From positions 11,720 to 75,719 of the forward strand of contig JAEWPB010000177.1 of assembly GCA_023399465.1 (NCBI GenBank): a stretch of DNA of 64,000 nucleotides. The letters are read 5' to 3'. A program made the translations under genes and the position numbers. A model generated the notes under the pieces. That model made no database searches, was not told where the DNA came from, and worked only from the letters and a program-made list of their open reading frames with translations. Every line of letters starts with the position of its first letter. The stretch's first letter is position 1. Of the stretch, positions 42,303 to 55,293 are shown in pieces. The stretch is from Pseudomonadota bacterium (GTDB lineage Bacteria > Pseudomonadota > Alphaproteobacteria > Rhizobiales > Rhizobiaceae).

Positions 42303-43889
42303 ATGAACGATTTTACCAAGTATCTTGCCGGACGCGTCACTGCTGGTGGCATGAGCCGCCGCGAATTCATGGGCCGGGCAATGGCTGCCGGCCTGACGCT
42401 GACCGCAGCCAGCACGCTCTTTGCCGCAAGCGCCCAGGCGCAGGAGCCGAAGCGCGGCGGCAACCTGAAACTTGGCCTTGAAGGTGGCGCGGCAACCGAC
42501 ACGCTCGACCCGGCAACCTCGGCATCGCAGTTCACCTTCGTGCTCACCCGCAACTGGGGCGACATGCTGGTCGAATCCGATCCCCTTACCGGCGCGGCCA
42601 TTCCGGCGCTTGCGGAATCCTGGGAGCCGTCCGCCGACGCCTCGTCCTGGACGTTCAAGATCCGCAAGGGCGTACAGTTCCACAACGGCAAGGAAATGAC
42701 GATCGATGACGTCATCGCCACGCTCCAGCGCCACACCGACGAAAAGTCCCAGTCTGGCGCACAGGGCGTGATGAAGTCGATCACCGCGATCGAAAACAAG
42801 GGGGGCGACCTGGTCCTGACGCTCAGCGAAGGCAATGCCGACCTGCCGCTGCTCCTGACCGACTATCACCTGGTGATCCAGCCGAACGGCGGCCGCGACA
42901 ACCCCAACGAGGCGATCGGCACCGGCCCCTACAAGCTCGTCAGCTTCGAGCCGGGCGTGCGCGCTATGCTCGAGAAGAACCCCAACGACTGGCGCAGCGA
43001 CCGCGGCTATGTCGACACGGTCGAGATGATCGTGATGAACGACGCGACCGCCCGTATCGCGGCGCTCTCCTCCGGCCAGGTGCACTACATCAACCGCGTC
43101 GATCCGAAGACGGTCGCATTGCTCAAGCGCGCACCGACGGTCGAGATCCTCAACACCTCGGGACGCGGTCACTACGTCTTCATCATGCATTGCGACACCG
43201 CGCCTTTCGACAACAACGATCTCCGCCTGGCGCTGAAATACGCCATGGACCGCGAGACCATGGTCGAGAAGATCCTCGGCGGTTACGGCAAGGTCGGCAA
43301 CGACTTCCCGATCAACGAGACCTATGCCCTGTTCCCGGAAATCGAGCAGCGCGCCTACGATCCCGACAAGGCGGCCTTCCACTACAAGAAGTCCGGTCAT
43401 AGCGGCACAGTTCTGCTGCGCACCTCCGAAGTCGCCTTCCCGGGCGGCGTCGATGCGGCGGTTCTCTACCAGGAAAGCGCCAAGAAGGCCGGCATCAACA
43501 TCGAGGTCAAGCGCGAGCCGGGCGACGGCTACTGGTCGAACGTCTGGAACGTCCAGCCCTTCTCGACCTCCTACTGGGGCGGCCGTCCGACGCAGGACCA
43601 GATGTATTCGACCGCGTACATCTCGACTGCGGACTGGAACGACACCCGCTTCAAGCGCGAAGACTTCGACAAGCTCCTGCTTCAGGCGCGCTCGGAACTC
43701 GATGAACCCAAGCGCAAGGAACTCTACCGCGAGATGGCTCTGATGGTCCGCGACGAGGGCGGCGTCATCCTGCCGATGTTCAACGACTTCGTGAACGCCG
43801 GCAGCACCAAGATGAAGGGCTATGTCCACGATATCGGCAACGACATGTCCAACGGCTATGTCGCAACCCGCGTCTGGCTGGAAGGCTGA
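42303..43889 (+). CDS. ABC transporter substrate-binding protein, dipeptide/oligopeptide type (Tat-exported)
   Basis: A 528-residue SBP_bac_5 family binding protein. The twin-arginine signal SRREFM (18-23) and hydrophobic run up to AQAQEP show Tat export, unlike the Sec signal of the PotD-type protein. The mature part starts PKRGGNLKLGLEGGAATDTLDP. The ATG at 42303 lies after GGAGGTAGTAGGGGA. SBP_bac_5 members bind peptides, but also betaines, glutathione and other small cations; in this place gamma-butyrobetaine, carnitine or an ester of them is plausible. Confidence 0.88.
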   Translation: MNDFTKYLAGRVTAGGMSRREFMGRAMAAGLTLTAASTLFAASAQAQEPKRGGNLKLGLEGGAATDTLDPATSASQFTFVLTRNWGDMLVESDPLTGAAIPALAESWEPSADASSWTFKIRKGVQFHNGKEMTIDDVIATLQRHTDEKSQSGAQGVMKSITAIENKGGDLVLTLSEGNADLPLLLTDYHLVIQPNGGRDNPNEAIGTGPYKLVSFEPGVRAMLEKNPNDWRSDRGYVDTVEMIVMNDATARIAALSSGQVHYINRVDPKTVALLKRAPTVEILNTSGRGHYVFIMHCDTAPFDNNDLRLALKYAMDRETMVEKILGGYGKVGNDFPINETYALFPEIEQRAYDPDKAAFHYKKSGHSGTVLLRTSEVAFPGGVDAAVLYQESAKKAGINIEVKREPGDGYWSNVWNVQPFSTSYWGGRPTQDQMYSTAYISTADWNDTRFKREDFDKLLLQARSELDEPKRKELYREMALMVRDEGGVILPMFNDFVNAGSTKMKGYVHDIGNDMSNGYVATRVWLEG

Positions 43890-43936
43890 CACCTGAAACG
43901 CCGGGGCCGCAAGGTCCCGGTACCCTCCGTCATCGG

Positions 43937-43960
43937 GACTGCGGGCCACCACCCGCAGTC
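43937..43960 (+). other. Intercistronic stem-loop after the dipeptide-type binding-protein gene
   Basis: Perfect 9-base stem GACTGCGGG and CCCGCAGTC with loop CCACCA, 47 bases after the binding-protein stop and 28 before the first permease. No T run. It mirrors the stem-loop at the same place of the other ABC operon. Confidence 0.7.
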
Positions 43961-43988
43961 ATCGCCCGCAGTTTCAGAGTGAAGACCT

Positions 43989-44996
43989 ATGACCCAAACG
44001 ACTGAAACCGGCAGTGCGTCCGGTTTGAGGTTCAAGGAGCGCAATCCGCTTCTGGCCCTCATCCTCGAAAGGCTCGGCCTCAGCGCAATCCTGCTGCTCG
44101 CCGTGTCGGTTTTGATCTTCTGCGGTGTGGAAGCCCTGCCGGGCGACTTCGCCACCACCTATCTCGGCCAGTCGGCAACGCCCGTGACCATCGCCAACAT
44201 GCGTGCCGAACTCGGTCTCGACCGCCCGCTCGTGACCCGCTACTTCGAATGGCTGGGCGGCGCCCTCCAGGGCGATTTCGGCACGTCCTGGGCAAGCAAG
44301 AATTCCGTCAGCGAGCAGATCGGCAAGCGCCTCGGCAACTCGCTGTTCCTCGCCTTCTGCGCGGCCGCGATCTCGGTGCCGCTGGCAATCAGCCTCGGCA
44401 TGCTCGCGGTCCACTTCCGCAATCGCCTGCCCGACCGGCTCATCAACATCTTTTCGCTGGCGGCGATCTCGCTGCCCGAGTTCTTCATCGGCTACCTGCT
44501 GATCCTGTTCTTCGCCGTCAATTTCGGCATCGCCACCTTCCCGGCGACCGTCTACGACACCATGACGCTTTCCGAACGCCTGTCCGCGATCGTCCTGCCG
44601 ACCGCCACCCTGGTGCTGGTCGTGCTCGCCCACATGATGCGCATGACCCGCGCGGCGATCATCTCGGTAATGTCGTCGCCCTACATGGAAACGGCCGAGC
44701 TCAAGGGCGTCGGCGCGATGAGCGCCATCGTCAAGCACGCTGCGCCCAACGCCATCGCCCCGATCGTCAACGTCATTGCCCTGAACCTTGCCTATCTGGT
44801 CGTCGGCGTCGTCGTCGTCGAGGTGGTCTTCGTCTATCCCGGAATGGGGCAGTACATGGTCGACGCCGTCACCGTGCGTGACATGCCGGTGGTGCAGGCC
44901 TGCGGCCTGATCTTCGCCGCCGTCTACATCCTGCTGAACATGCTCGCCGACATCATCGGCATGCTCTCCAATCCGAGACTGAGGCATCCGCGATGA
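43989..44996 (+). CDS. ABC transporter permease (DppB/OppB type)
   Basis: A 335-residue inner-membrane permease with about six to seven spans and an unusually long N-terminal arm of about 30 residues before the first span. The ATPase-contact loop is YMETAELKGVGAMSAIVKHAAPNAIAP. The stop overlaps the ATG of the next permease by four bases. Confidence 0.9.
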   Translation: MTQTTETGSASGLRFKERNPLLALILERLGLSAILLLAVSVLIFCGVEALPGDFATTYLGQSATPVTIANMRAELGLDRPLVTRYFEWLGGALQGDFGTSWASKNSVSEQIGKRLGNSLFLAFCAAAISVPLAISLGMLAVHFRNRLPDRLINIFSLAAISLPEFFIGYLLILFFAVNFGIATFPATVYDTMTLSERLSAIVLPTATLVLVVLAHMMRMTRAAIISVMSSPYMETAELKGVGAMSAIVKHAAPNAIAPIVNVIALNLAYLVVGVVVVEVVFVYPGMGQYMVDAVTVRDMPVVQACGLIFAAVYILLNMLADIIGMLSNPRLRHPR

Positions 44997-45820
44997 GATT
45001 GAAGGAAATCCCCGTCAGCGCCTGGATCGGCATTCTCGGCATCGCCATCGCCTTCTTCGCCGGATTGTTCGCGCCGCTGCTCGCACCCTATGGCGAAACC
45101 GAAATCGTCGGCGCCGTCTGGGAGCCGATGGGCGGCGCCTATCTGCTCGGCACCGACAATCTCGGCCGCGACATCCTTTCGCGCCTGATCTACGGCGCCC
45201 GCACCACGCTTTTCGTCGCCCTCGCGGCAACAGTCATCTCGTTCTCGCTCGGGATCCTGCTGAGCTTCACCGCCGCGGTCTCGCGCGGGCTGATCGACCT
45301 CACCTTCTCGCGCTTCAACGATCTGATGATGTCGATCCCGACGCTGATCTTCGCGCTGGTGGTGCTGGCCGTGCTGCCGCAGAACCTGCTGATCCTGATC
45401 CTGGTCATGGCGGTGCTGGATTCGACCCGCGTCTATCGCCTCGGTCGCGCCGTCGCCCTCGACGTCGCGGTGATGGAGTTCGTCGAGGCCGCCCGGCTTC
45501 GCGGCGAAGGCAGGCTGTGGATCATCTTCCGCGAGATCCTGCCGAACACGCTCTCACCGCTGCTCGCCGAATTCGGCCTGCGTTTCGCCTTCTCGATCCT
45601 GTTCCTGTCCACCCTCTCCTTCCTCGGCCTCGGCATCCAGCCGCCGGCGGCGGACTGGGGCGGCATGGTCAAGGACAACAAGGACGGCATCATCTTCGGC
45701 ATTTCCGCCGCTCTCGTACCGGGCACGGCCATCGCCGTGCTGGCAATCTCGGTCAATCTGGTGGTCGACTGGCTTTTGAAGCGAACCTCCAGCCTCAAGG
45801 GAGGACGCGGCGATGCATGA
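44993..45820 (+). CDS. ABC transporter permease (DppC/OppC type)
   Basis: A 275-residue permease with about six spans. It has the DppC-type segment GTDNLGRDILSRLIYGARTTLFVAL and the contact loop EFVEAARLRGEGRLWIIFREILPNT. Its start overlaps the previous permease stop (ATGA) and its end overlaps the ATPase gene by eight bases. Confidence 0.92.
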   Translation: MRLKEIPVSAWIGILGIAIAFFAGLFAPLLAPYGETEIVGAVWEPMGGAYLLGTDNLGRDILSRLIYGARTTLFVALAATVISFSLGILLSFTAAVSRGLIDLTFSRFNDLMMSIPTLIFALVVLAVLPQNLLILILVMAVLDSTRVYRLGRAVALDVAVMEFVEAARLRGEGRLWIIFREILPNTLSPLLAEFGLRFAFSILFLSTLSFLGLGIQPPAADWGGMVKDNKDGIIFGISAALVPGTAIAVLAISVNLVVDWLLKRTSSLKGGRGDA

Positions 45821-47444
45821 GCTTCTGTCTGTCAGGAACCTCAGGATCGAGGCAACCAGCTATCCGCCGGGCGAAGCGCCGAAGCGGGTGACGATTGTCG
45901 ACGACGTTTCCTTCGATCTGAAGAAGGGCAAGGTGCTCGGTCTCATCGGCGAGTCCGGGGCCGGCAAGTCGACCATCGGGCTGTCGGCGCTGGCCTATGG
46001 CCGCGGCGGCGCCGAAATCACCGGCGGCGAGGTGCTGCTCAATGGCGACGACATCCTGAAGCTCGGCAAGGGCGGCATCCGCAGCGTGCGCGGTGCCCGG
46101 GTGTGCTATGTGGCGCAGTCGGCGGCCGCGGCCTTCAATCCGTCGCACCGCCTCGGCGACCAGGTGATCGAGGCTTCGCTGCGCCATCGCCTGATGACCC
46201 GCGAGCAGGCCCGCGACCGCACCGTGGAACTTTTCCGCGTGCTCGGCCTGCCCAACCCCGAAACCTTTGGCGAGCGCTATCCGCATCAGGTGTCCGGCGG
46301 CCAGTTGCAGCGGGCGATGACCGCCATGGCGCTCTGTCCGAGCCCGGAACTGATCGTCTTCGACGAGCCGACGACGGCGCTCGATGTCACCACGCAGATC
46401 GACGTGCTGGCGGCGATCAAGCACGCCATCGAGGCCACCGGTACGGCAGCGCTCTACATCACCCACGACCTCGCGGTCGTCGCCCAGATTTCCGACGACA
46501 TCATGGTGCTGCGACACGGCAAGATGGTCGAGTACGGCACCGCCCGGCAGATTATCGAGGCGCCGGTGCAGGAGTACACCCGGGCGCTCGTCAATGTCCG
46601 TCAGGCGCAGCGCAACGAAGCCGAGGATCAGTCGACGCCCCAGTTGAAGGTGGAAAACGTCACCGCCGGCTATCCCAACGGCTTCAAGGTACTGTTCGAC
46701 GTGTCGATGCACGTGCCGAAGGGCCAGACCTTGGCGATCGTCGGCGAAAGCGGTTCCGGCAAGTCGACGCTTGCACGCGTCATCACCGGCTTGTTGCCGC
46801 CGCTCTCCGGCTCGATCTCGTTTGACGGCAAGCCGCTGCCGGCCGCCCTCAAGGACCGCTCGCGCGACGAACTGCGCCGCATCCAGTTGATCTACCAGAT
46901 GGCGGATACGGCGATGAACCCGCGCCAGACGGTGCGCGACATCATTGGCCGGCCGTTGACCTTCTACTACGGCCTGCGCGGCGCGGCGAAGACGGCACGG
47001 GTGAAGGAACTGCTCGAGCAGATCGAGATGGGCACCGGCTTCATCGACCGCTATCCGGCCGAGTTGTCCGGTGGCCAGAAGCAGCGCGTGGCGATCGCCC
47101 GGGCCCTTGCCGCCAACCCGGAACTGATCCTCTGCGACGAACCGACCTCGGCACTCGATCCGCTGGTGGCCGAAGGCATCCTGAAGCTGCTCATGCGGTT
47201 GCAGGAAGAGACCCAGGTCTCCTACGTCTTCATCACCCACGACATCGCCATCGTCAAAGCGATCGCCGACAGCGTCGCGGTGATGCATCGCGGCAAGCTG
47301 GTGCGCTTCGGGCCGAAGTCGAAAGTCCTGGCGCCCCCCTTCGATGACTACACCGACCTGCTGCTGAAATCGGTGCCGGAGATGGAAATCGGCTGGCTGG
47401 AAAAGGTCCTCGCCACCCGTCGCATGGCAAGTGCCGGAAACTGA
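45813..47444 (+). CDS. ABC transporter ATP-binding protein, two fused domains (DppD-DppF)
   Basis: A 543-residue ATPase with two complete nucleotide-binding halves in one chain. The first has GESGAGKST, VSGGQLQRAMTAMAL and DEPTTALD; the second has GESGSGKST, LSGGQKQRVAIARAL and DEPTSALD. So the separate DppD and DppF subunits of typical peptide importers are joined here. GGGAGG lies before the ATG at 45813, inside the end of the permease gene. Confidence 0.93.
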   Translation: MHELLSVRNLRIEATSYPPGEAPKRVTIVDDVSFDLKKGKVLGLIGESGAGKSTIGLSALAYGRGGAEITGGEVLLNGDDILKLGKGGIRSVRGARVCYVAQSAAAAFNPSHRLGDQVIEASLRHRLMTREQARDRTVELFRVLGLPNPETFGERYPHQVSGGQLQRAMTAMALCPSPELIVFDEPTTALDVTTQIDVLAAIKHAIEATGTAALYITHDLAVVAQISDDIMVLRHGKMVEYGTARQIIEAPVQEYTRALVNVRQAQRNEAEDQSTPQLKVENVTAGYPNGFKVLFDVSMHVPKGQTLAIVGESGSGKSTLARVITGLLPPLSGSISFDGKPLPAALKDRSRDELRRIQLIYQMADTAMNPRQTVRDIIGRPLTFYYGLRGAAKTARVKELLEQIEMGTGFIDRYPAELSGGQKQRVAIARALAANPELILCDEPTSALDPLVAEGILKLLMRLQEETQVSYVFITHDIAIVKAIADSVAVMHRGKLVRFGPKSKVLAPPFDDYTDLLLKSVPEMEIGWLEKVLATRRMASAGN

Positions 47445-47631
47445 TCCGAGGCGATGCCTGACGCCGGCGCATTTCCACAACGCGCCGGTCCGTTCGCCAT
47501 GATGGATCTTGTCGCTTCGGACGATGCTGCTATCTATCGAGCCGGGTGCGTTTTGCCCGGCCCACAACTGGCGACCGCTATGCCCGGTCGTCGTCTCGCC
47601 ATACCCTAAAATGCCCGGAAGGACGCAAGCC

Positions 47632-49632
47632 ATGAGCGGCCGCAACTTCACCGTCATCGAAAACGAATGGATCACCCTAAAGGACGGCACGCGGCTCGCC
47701 GCCCGCATCTGGATGCCGGAAGGAGCCGACCGGGACCCGGTGCCTGCGGTGTTCGAGTTCCTGCCCTATCGCAAGCGCGATGGAACCTCGATGCGCGACG
47801 AGGCGACCTATCCGGCGTTTGCCGCGGCAGGCATTGCCGGCGTGCGCGTCGACATCCGCGGTTCGGGCGAATCCGACGGCGTGATCGACGGCGAATATAC
47901 GCCCCTCGAACTCGCCAACGCCTGTGAACTCATTGCCTGGATCGCGGCGCAGCCCTGGTCGAACGGCAATGTCGGCATGATGGGCATCTCCTGGGGCGGC
48001 TTCAACGGCCTGCAGGTCGCGGCGCTCAGGCCGCCGGCCCTCAAGGCGGTCATCTCGCTCGCCTCGACGGTCGACCGCTACAACGACGACATCCACTACA
48101 AGAACGGCTGTCATCTCTCCTCGCAACTGTCCTGGGCAGCGACGATGCTCGGATACCAGTCGCGTTCCCCCGACCCCGAACTGGTCGGCGACCACTGGAA
48201 GGAGATGTGGCTGCACCGTCTGCGGCTTGAACCCTTCCTGATGGAGGATTGGCTCCAGCACCAGCGTCGCGACGACTTCTGGAAACACGGCTCGGTCTGC
48301 GAGGACTTTTCGGCAATCGAGGTCCCGGTACTGGTCATCGCCGGCTGGGCCGATGGCTACCGCAATACGCCGCTCCGGGCCATCGAGGGTCTTGGCGACA
48401 AGGCCAAGGCGATCATCGGCCCGTGGGTACACCAGTACCCGCATTTCGCAGGGCCGAAGCCGCGGGCCGACTTCCTTGGCGAGGCTATCCGCTGGTGGAA
48501 TCGCTGGCTGCGTGGCGAAGAGAACGGTGTCGAGACACTTCCGCAAGTGCGCGCCTACGTCCTTGATGCCATCAGGCCCGGACCCCGTCGCGACTTCGAT
48601 CCGGGCAAGTGGATCGCCAAGAAGAAATGGGTACATCCGTCGATGCAGGCGTTCCATGCCTGCGCCGATGGCCGCACTTTGTCGACCGAAAGCCGGAACG
48701 CCATGACCTCGGTCAGCGCCTTCCTGCGCTCGCCGCTCGACACCGGAACCGCAGCCGGCGAGTACTTTCCGACCAAACCGGATGTCGAGATGGCGATCGA
48801 CCAGCGCATCGACGACGCCGGATCGCTGGTCTTCGAAACCGCGCCGCTGGAAGCCGACTGCGACTACCTCGGTCGCCCCGTTCTCACCCTGTCGCTTTCC
48901 TGCGACCGTGACTGGTCGAACCTTGCCGCCCGGCTGGTCGACGTCCATCCTGACGGCACGGCAGCCCGTGTGAGCCTCGGCGTCCTGAACCTCACCCATC
49001 GCGATGGGAACGCGGCACCGAAGGCGATGCCTGCGGGCGAGAAAGTGGCGATCCGGCTGGTGCTCGACGCCTGCGGCTATCGCTTCCGCAAGGGCCACCG
49101 CATCCGCCTTTCGCTGTCGACCGCGTATTGGCCGCATATCCTGCCGGCCCCCTCCGATCCCGGTGTCACCGTCGACACCGGTTCGCTCCGTCTCGACATG
49201 CCGCTGCTTGGCACGCACGAGCCCTGCCGCATGGCCGAGCCCGAGAACCACGATCCGTTGCCGAAATATATCGAGCACAAACCCGCGGTGTCGCGCCGCA
49301 GTGCCATCAGGCACCTGACCGAGAACGTGACCGAGTACCGGATCCACGAGGACAGCGGCCTTGTCGAGCATCCCGACACCGGCTTGTCGGTGCGCGAGCA
49401 GCGCGACGAATCCTGGTCGATCACGCTCGACGACCCACTGAGCACCACCGGGGTTGCCGTCTGGACCTGCGACATGGAGCGTCCGGGCTGGCACACCCGC
49501 ACGGTCAGCACCTCGCGGATTTCCTGTACGGCAACGGACTGGCTGATCAGCGCCTCCGTCGTCGCCTATGAAGGCGATACAGAGGTCTTCACCAAGAGCT
49601 TCGGAAAGACGATCCCGCGCGACTTCATGTGA
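47632..49632 (+). CDS. CocE/NonD-family serine hydrolase (X-Pro dipeptidyl-peptidase type)
   Basis: A 666-residue esterase or peptidase. The first domain (to about 310) is an alpha/beta hydrolase with the nucleophile in GISWGGFNG, the charge-relay Asp in AGWADGY and the His in GPWVHQYPH. The second (about 360 to 560) is the jelly-roll domain of CocE and PepX (VLTLSLSCDRDWSNLAARLVDVHPDG). There is no signal peptide, so it acts in the cytoplasm. The ATG at 47632 follows GGAAGGA. It lies 190 bases after a peptide-type importer, which suggests that it cleaves an ester or amide that the importer brings in. Its end overlaps the convergent ACT gene by eight bases. Confidence 0.87.
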   Translation: MSGRNFTVIENEWITLKDGTRLAARIWMPEGADRDPVPAVFEFLPYRKRDGTSMRDEATYPAFAAAGIAGVRVDIRGSGESDGVIDGEYTPLELANACELIAWIAAQPWSNGNVGMMGISWGGFNGLQVAALRPPALKAVISLASTVDRYNDDIHYKNGCHLSSQLSWAATMLGYQSRSPDPELVGDHWKEMWLHRLRLEPFLMEDWLQHQRRDDFWKHGSVCEDFSAIEVPVLVIAGWADGYRNTPLRAIEGLGDKAKAIIGPWVHQYPHFAGPKPRADFLGEAIRWWNRWLRGEENGVETLPQVRAYVLDAIRPGPRRDFDPGKWIAKKKWVHPSMQAFHACADGRTLSTESRNAMTSVSAFLRSPLDTGTAAGEYFPTKPDVEMAIDQRIDDAGSLVFETAPLEADCDYLGRPVLTLSLSCDRDWSNLAARLVDVHPDGTAARVSLGVLNLTHRDGNAAPKAMPAGEKVAIRLVLDACGYRFRKGHRIRLSLSTAYWPHILPAPSDPGVTVDTGSLRLDMPLLGTHEPCRMAEPENHDPLPKYIEHKPAVSRRSAIRHLTENVTEYRIHEDSGLVEHPDTGLSVREQRDESWSITLDDPLSTTGVAVWTCDMERPGWHTRTVSTSRISCTATDWLISASVVAYEGDTEVFTKSFGKTIPRDFM

Positions 49633-50062
49633 CGGGGCCGGCCTGCTCCGCCGGCTTTCTTGCCCTTCTGCCCAGTGCAGCAAGGGCGGCAACCGCCTGT
49701 TCCGCCTGCGCACACGGCACGAAAACATGGTCGTGATAATAGGCTGCCACGACATTGGCGCTGATGCCGAGCCCGGCCAGTTCCGTGGCAATGGCCGCCG
49801 TGAGACCGACCGCCTCCAGCGAGGAGTGCACCGTCAGCGTGATGCATCGCATTGGCGCGCTGGCGGCAAGCGCGTGCGATTCGGCAACGCTGCGTTCCAG
49901 GATAAGGGTCAGCCCTTCCGCCTCGCGAAAGAAGCCGAGCGGATCGAGGGCAAGATAACGGGACGCCTCGGCCGGTTCGACGGACGCGAAGACGTATTCA
50001 CGGTCCTCCAGTTGCGGCGACATCTCAGAAAGCAGGGTCGCAAGGTCGACGATGCCCGCCAT
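49625..50062 (-). CDS. ACT-domain protein (ACT_3/DUF2241 type)
   Basis: A 145-residue small protein with one or two ACT-like halves; ITLTVHSSLEAVGLTAAIATELAGLGISANVVAAYYHDHVFVP is the typical ACT fold, here in parts. ACT domains bind amino acids or other small ligands. AGGAGG precedes the ATG at 50062, and the gene ends eight bases inside the convergent CocE-type gene. It starts only about fourteen bases beyond the esterase stop at 50076, so the two leftward genes are probably co-transcribed. No catalytic domain is attached, so it may be a stand-alone sensor. Confidence 0.8.
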   Translation of the reverse strand: MAGIVDLATLLSEMSPQLEDREYVFASVEPAEASRYLALDPLGFFREAEGLTLILERSVAESHALAASAPMRCITLTVHSSLEAVGLTAAIATELAGLGISANVVAAYYHDHVFVPCAQAEQAVAALAALGRRARKPAEQAGPVT

Positions 50063-50075
50063 CGTGTTCTTCCTC

Positions 50076-51002
50076 CTAGAGAGTGCCCGCCAGACGGCTG
50101 ACGGCAACGCAAAGGGCCTTGAAACCGTCGCGCGCGCCGTCGCTCATGTAACGGGCGCGAAGCCAGGCATGAACCATCTGCGGCTCCTCGCGGAACCAGA
50201 CGTTGATCCCCGCTTCGAGCAACCGGGCGGCGTAGTGGCGGCCGTCGTCGCGCAGGGGATCGAAATGGGCGACGCTGATGAAGGTCGGCGGCAGGCCGCG
50301 AAAATCGTCGACGAGCAGCGGAAAGGCGAAGATGTCGTCCGCCGGTGCCTGCAGGATATCGCGGTAGTAGGCGACATCCGCGGTCGACAGGCCCGGAGCA
50401 TTCGCCATGTCGGCATAGGAGCCCGATACGAGGTCCCCTCCAAGCCCCGGATAGATCAGTGCCTGGCCAGCGATCCCCTGCCAGCCCTCTTCGCGCGCCC
50501 TCAGGGTCAGCCCCGCAACCAGATTGCCGCCGGCGCTATCGCCGATCAGCACCAGCCTGCGTCCCTCCCCGAGCAGCGACAACAGCACGGCGCAGCAATC
50601 GTCGTGCTGGGCCGGCCAGACATGCTCCGGCGCCAGCCGGTAGTCGACGGCGATCAGTTCGGCCCCCACCTGGTCGGCGATCTCGGCGCAGATGGCGTCA
50701 TGGCTTTCGAGGGAGCCGACGACGAAGCCGCCGCCGTGGAAATAGAGAAGCGTCACTTCGGTCCTGACGTCCGCCGGCCGGTATCGGCGGATCGGAATCC
50801 TGTCATCCACCAGACCGTCTTCCTTCGACAGGCCATCTGGGAGCGGCGGCGCGAACTGGGCGCACAGCGCGTCATAGAATGCACGCTGCTCGGCGATCGT
50901 GGCATTGACGGCATCGGCGGGATAGAACGCGTCGCAGCGCTCGAGGAAGGCGAGGATGCCTTCCTCGGTCGGCATCGGTCGTGGAGCCTCTGCATGCGGC
51001 AT
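50076..51002 (-). CDS. Alpha/beta hydrolase, hormone-sensitive-lipase family
   Basis: A 308-residue esterase. The oxyanion motif HGGG is in YFHGGGFVVGS and the nucleophile in GDSAGGN, both diagnostic for the HSL (Hydrolase_3) branch; the catalytic Asp and His are near HFDPLRDDG and MVHAWL. The second in-frame ATG (51002) was chosen because GGGGA stands seven bases before it but directly against the first (51008). It may act on short acyl esters. Together with the CocE-type gene it gives the neighbourhood two different ester hydrolases. Confidence 0.85.
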   Translation of the reverse strand: MPHAEAPRPMPTEEGILAFLERCDAFYPADAVNATIAEQRAFYDALCAQFAPPLPDGLSKEDGLVDDRIPIRRYRPADVRTEVTLLYFHGGGFVVGSLESHDAICAEIADQVGAELIAVDYRLAPEHVWPAQHDDCCAVLLSLLGEGRRLVLIGDSAGGNLVAGLTLRAREEGWQGIAGQALIYPGLGGDLVSGSYADMANAPGLSTADVAYYRDILQAPADDIFAFPLLVDDFRGLPPTFISVAHFDPLRDDGRHYAARLLEAGINVWFREEPQMVHAWLRARYMSDGARDGFKALCVAVSRLAGTL

Positions 51003-51150
51003 TGTCATTCCCCTTGTCCATGCAATCCATTCGACCTGCATGGTGGCACGGCCTCATCGAGTTGGGAATACCGAATGCCGACACCGACACCAGCCGTGCG
51101 CGACTCGCCGGCGACTTTTCGATTCGAAAACAAGGGGATGGCAGCGCCAC

Positions 51151-51180
51151 CTGAATCAACTTGCCAGGGACTTGATTCAG
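51151..51180. other. Inverted repeat between the esterase and metH
   Basis: Arms CTGAATCAA (51151-51159) and TTGATTCAG (51172-51180) around a 12-base spacer. It lies about 150 bases before the esterase start, on the side of its promoter, so it may be an operator for the esterase/ACT unit. Confidence 0.45.
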
Positions 51181-51233
51181 TTCTTCAACGCGAGGCGTTG
51201 CAGGCGCCTGGACGCATGTTCGTGCCTGCGAGA

Positions 51234-51266
51234 GAAATCCGGAGGGCGGGTCCGCCGCCCTCCGGA
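51234..51266 (-). terminator. metH terminator
   Basis: Perfect 12-base stem TCCGGAGGGCGG and CCGCCCTCCGGA with loop GTCCG. On the minus strand a TTTCTCTC tract follows. It lies 15 bases beyond the metH stop. Confidence 0.82.
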
Positions 51267-51280
51267 GATCCGTGGTCGCC

Positions 51281-55057
<3,777 letters not shown>

Positions 55058-55103
55058 GTGCGAACTCCTTTATCCATTTTGCGACAACGCGGGGGCAGAG
55101 TTC

Positions 55104-55123
55104 ACATAAAGACATCTTTATGT
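55104..55123 (-). promoter_or_regulatory. Palindromic operator upstream of metH
   Basis: The plus strand reads ACATAAAGACATCTTTATGT: perfect 9-base arms (ACATAAAGA/TCTTTATGT) around a CA centre. It matches the site before the ArsR-methyltransferase/metF unit at 17 of 20 positions. A second half-site-like stretch (ACATGTCTTCATGTC) follows at 55127-55141. Confidence 0.8.
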
Positions 55124-55293
55124 CAACATGTCTTCATGTCCATTTCAAGGAGATCTCCCTGTTTTCGGTTACTGGCCACAAAGGCTGGGTTGCGCCTCCC
55201 GCCACCTCATCTGCTATCGCCGCCGCGTGACAGCCGAGCGGCAGCGATGTATAGCCTTTAAACCGATTATATTCGTCAGCATGGGAGTGAGAG

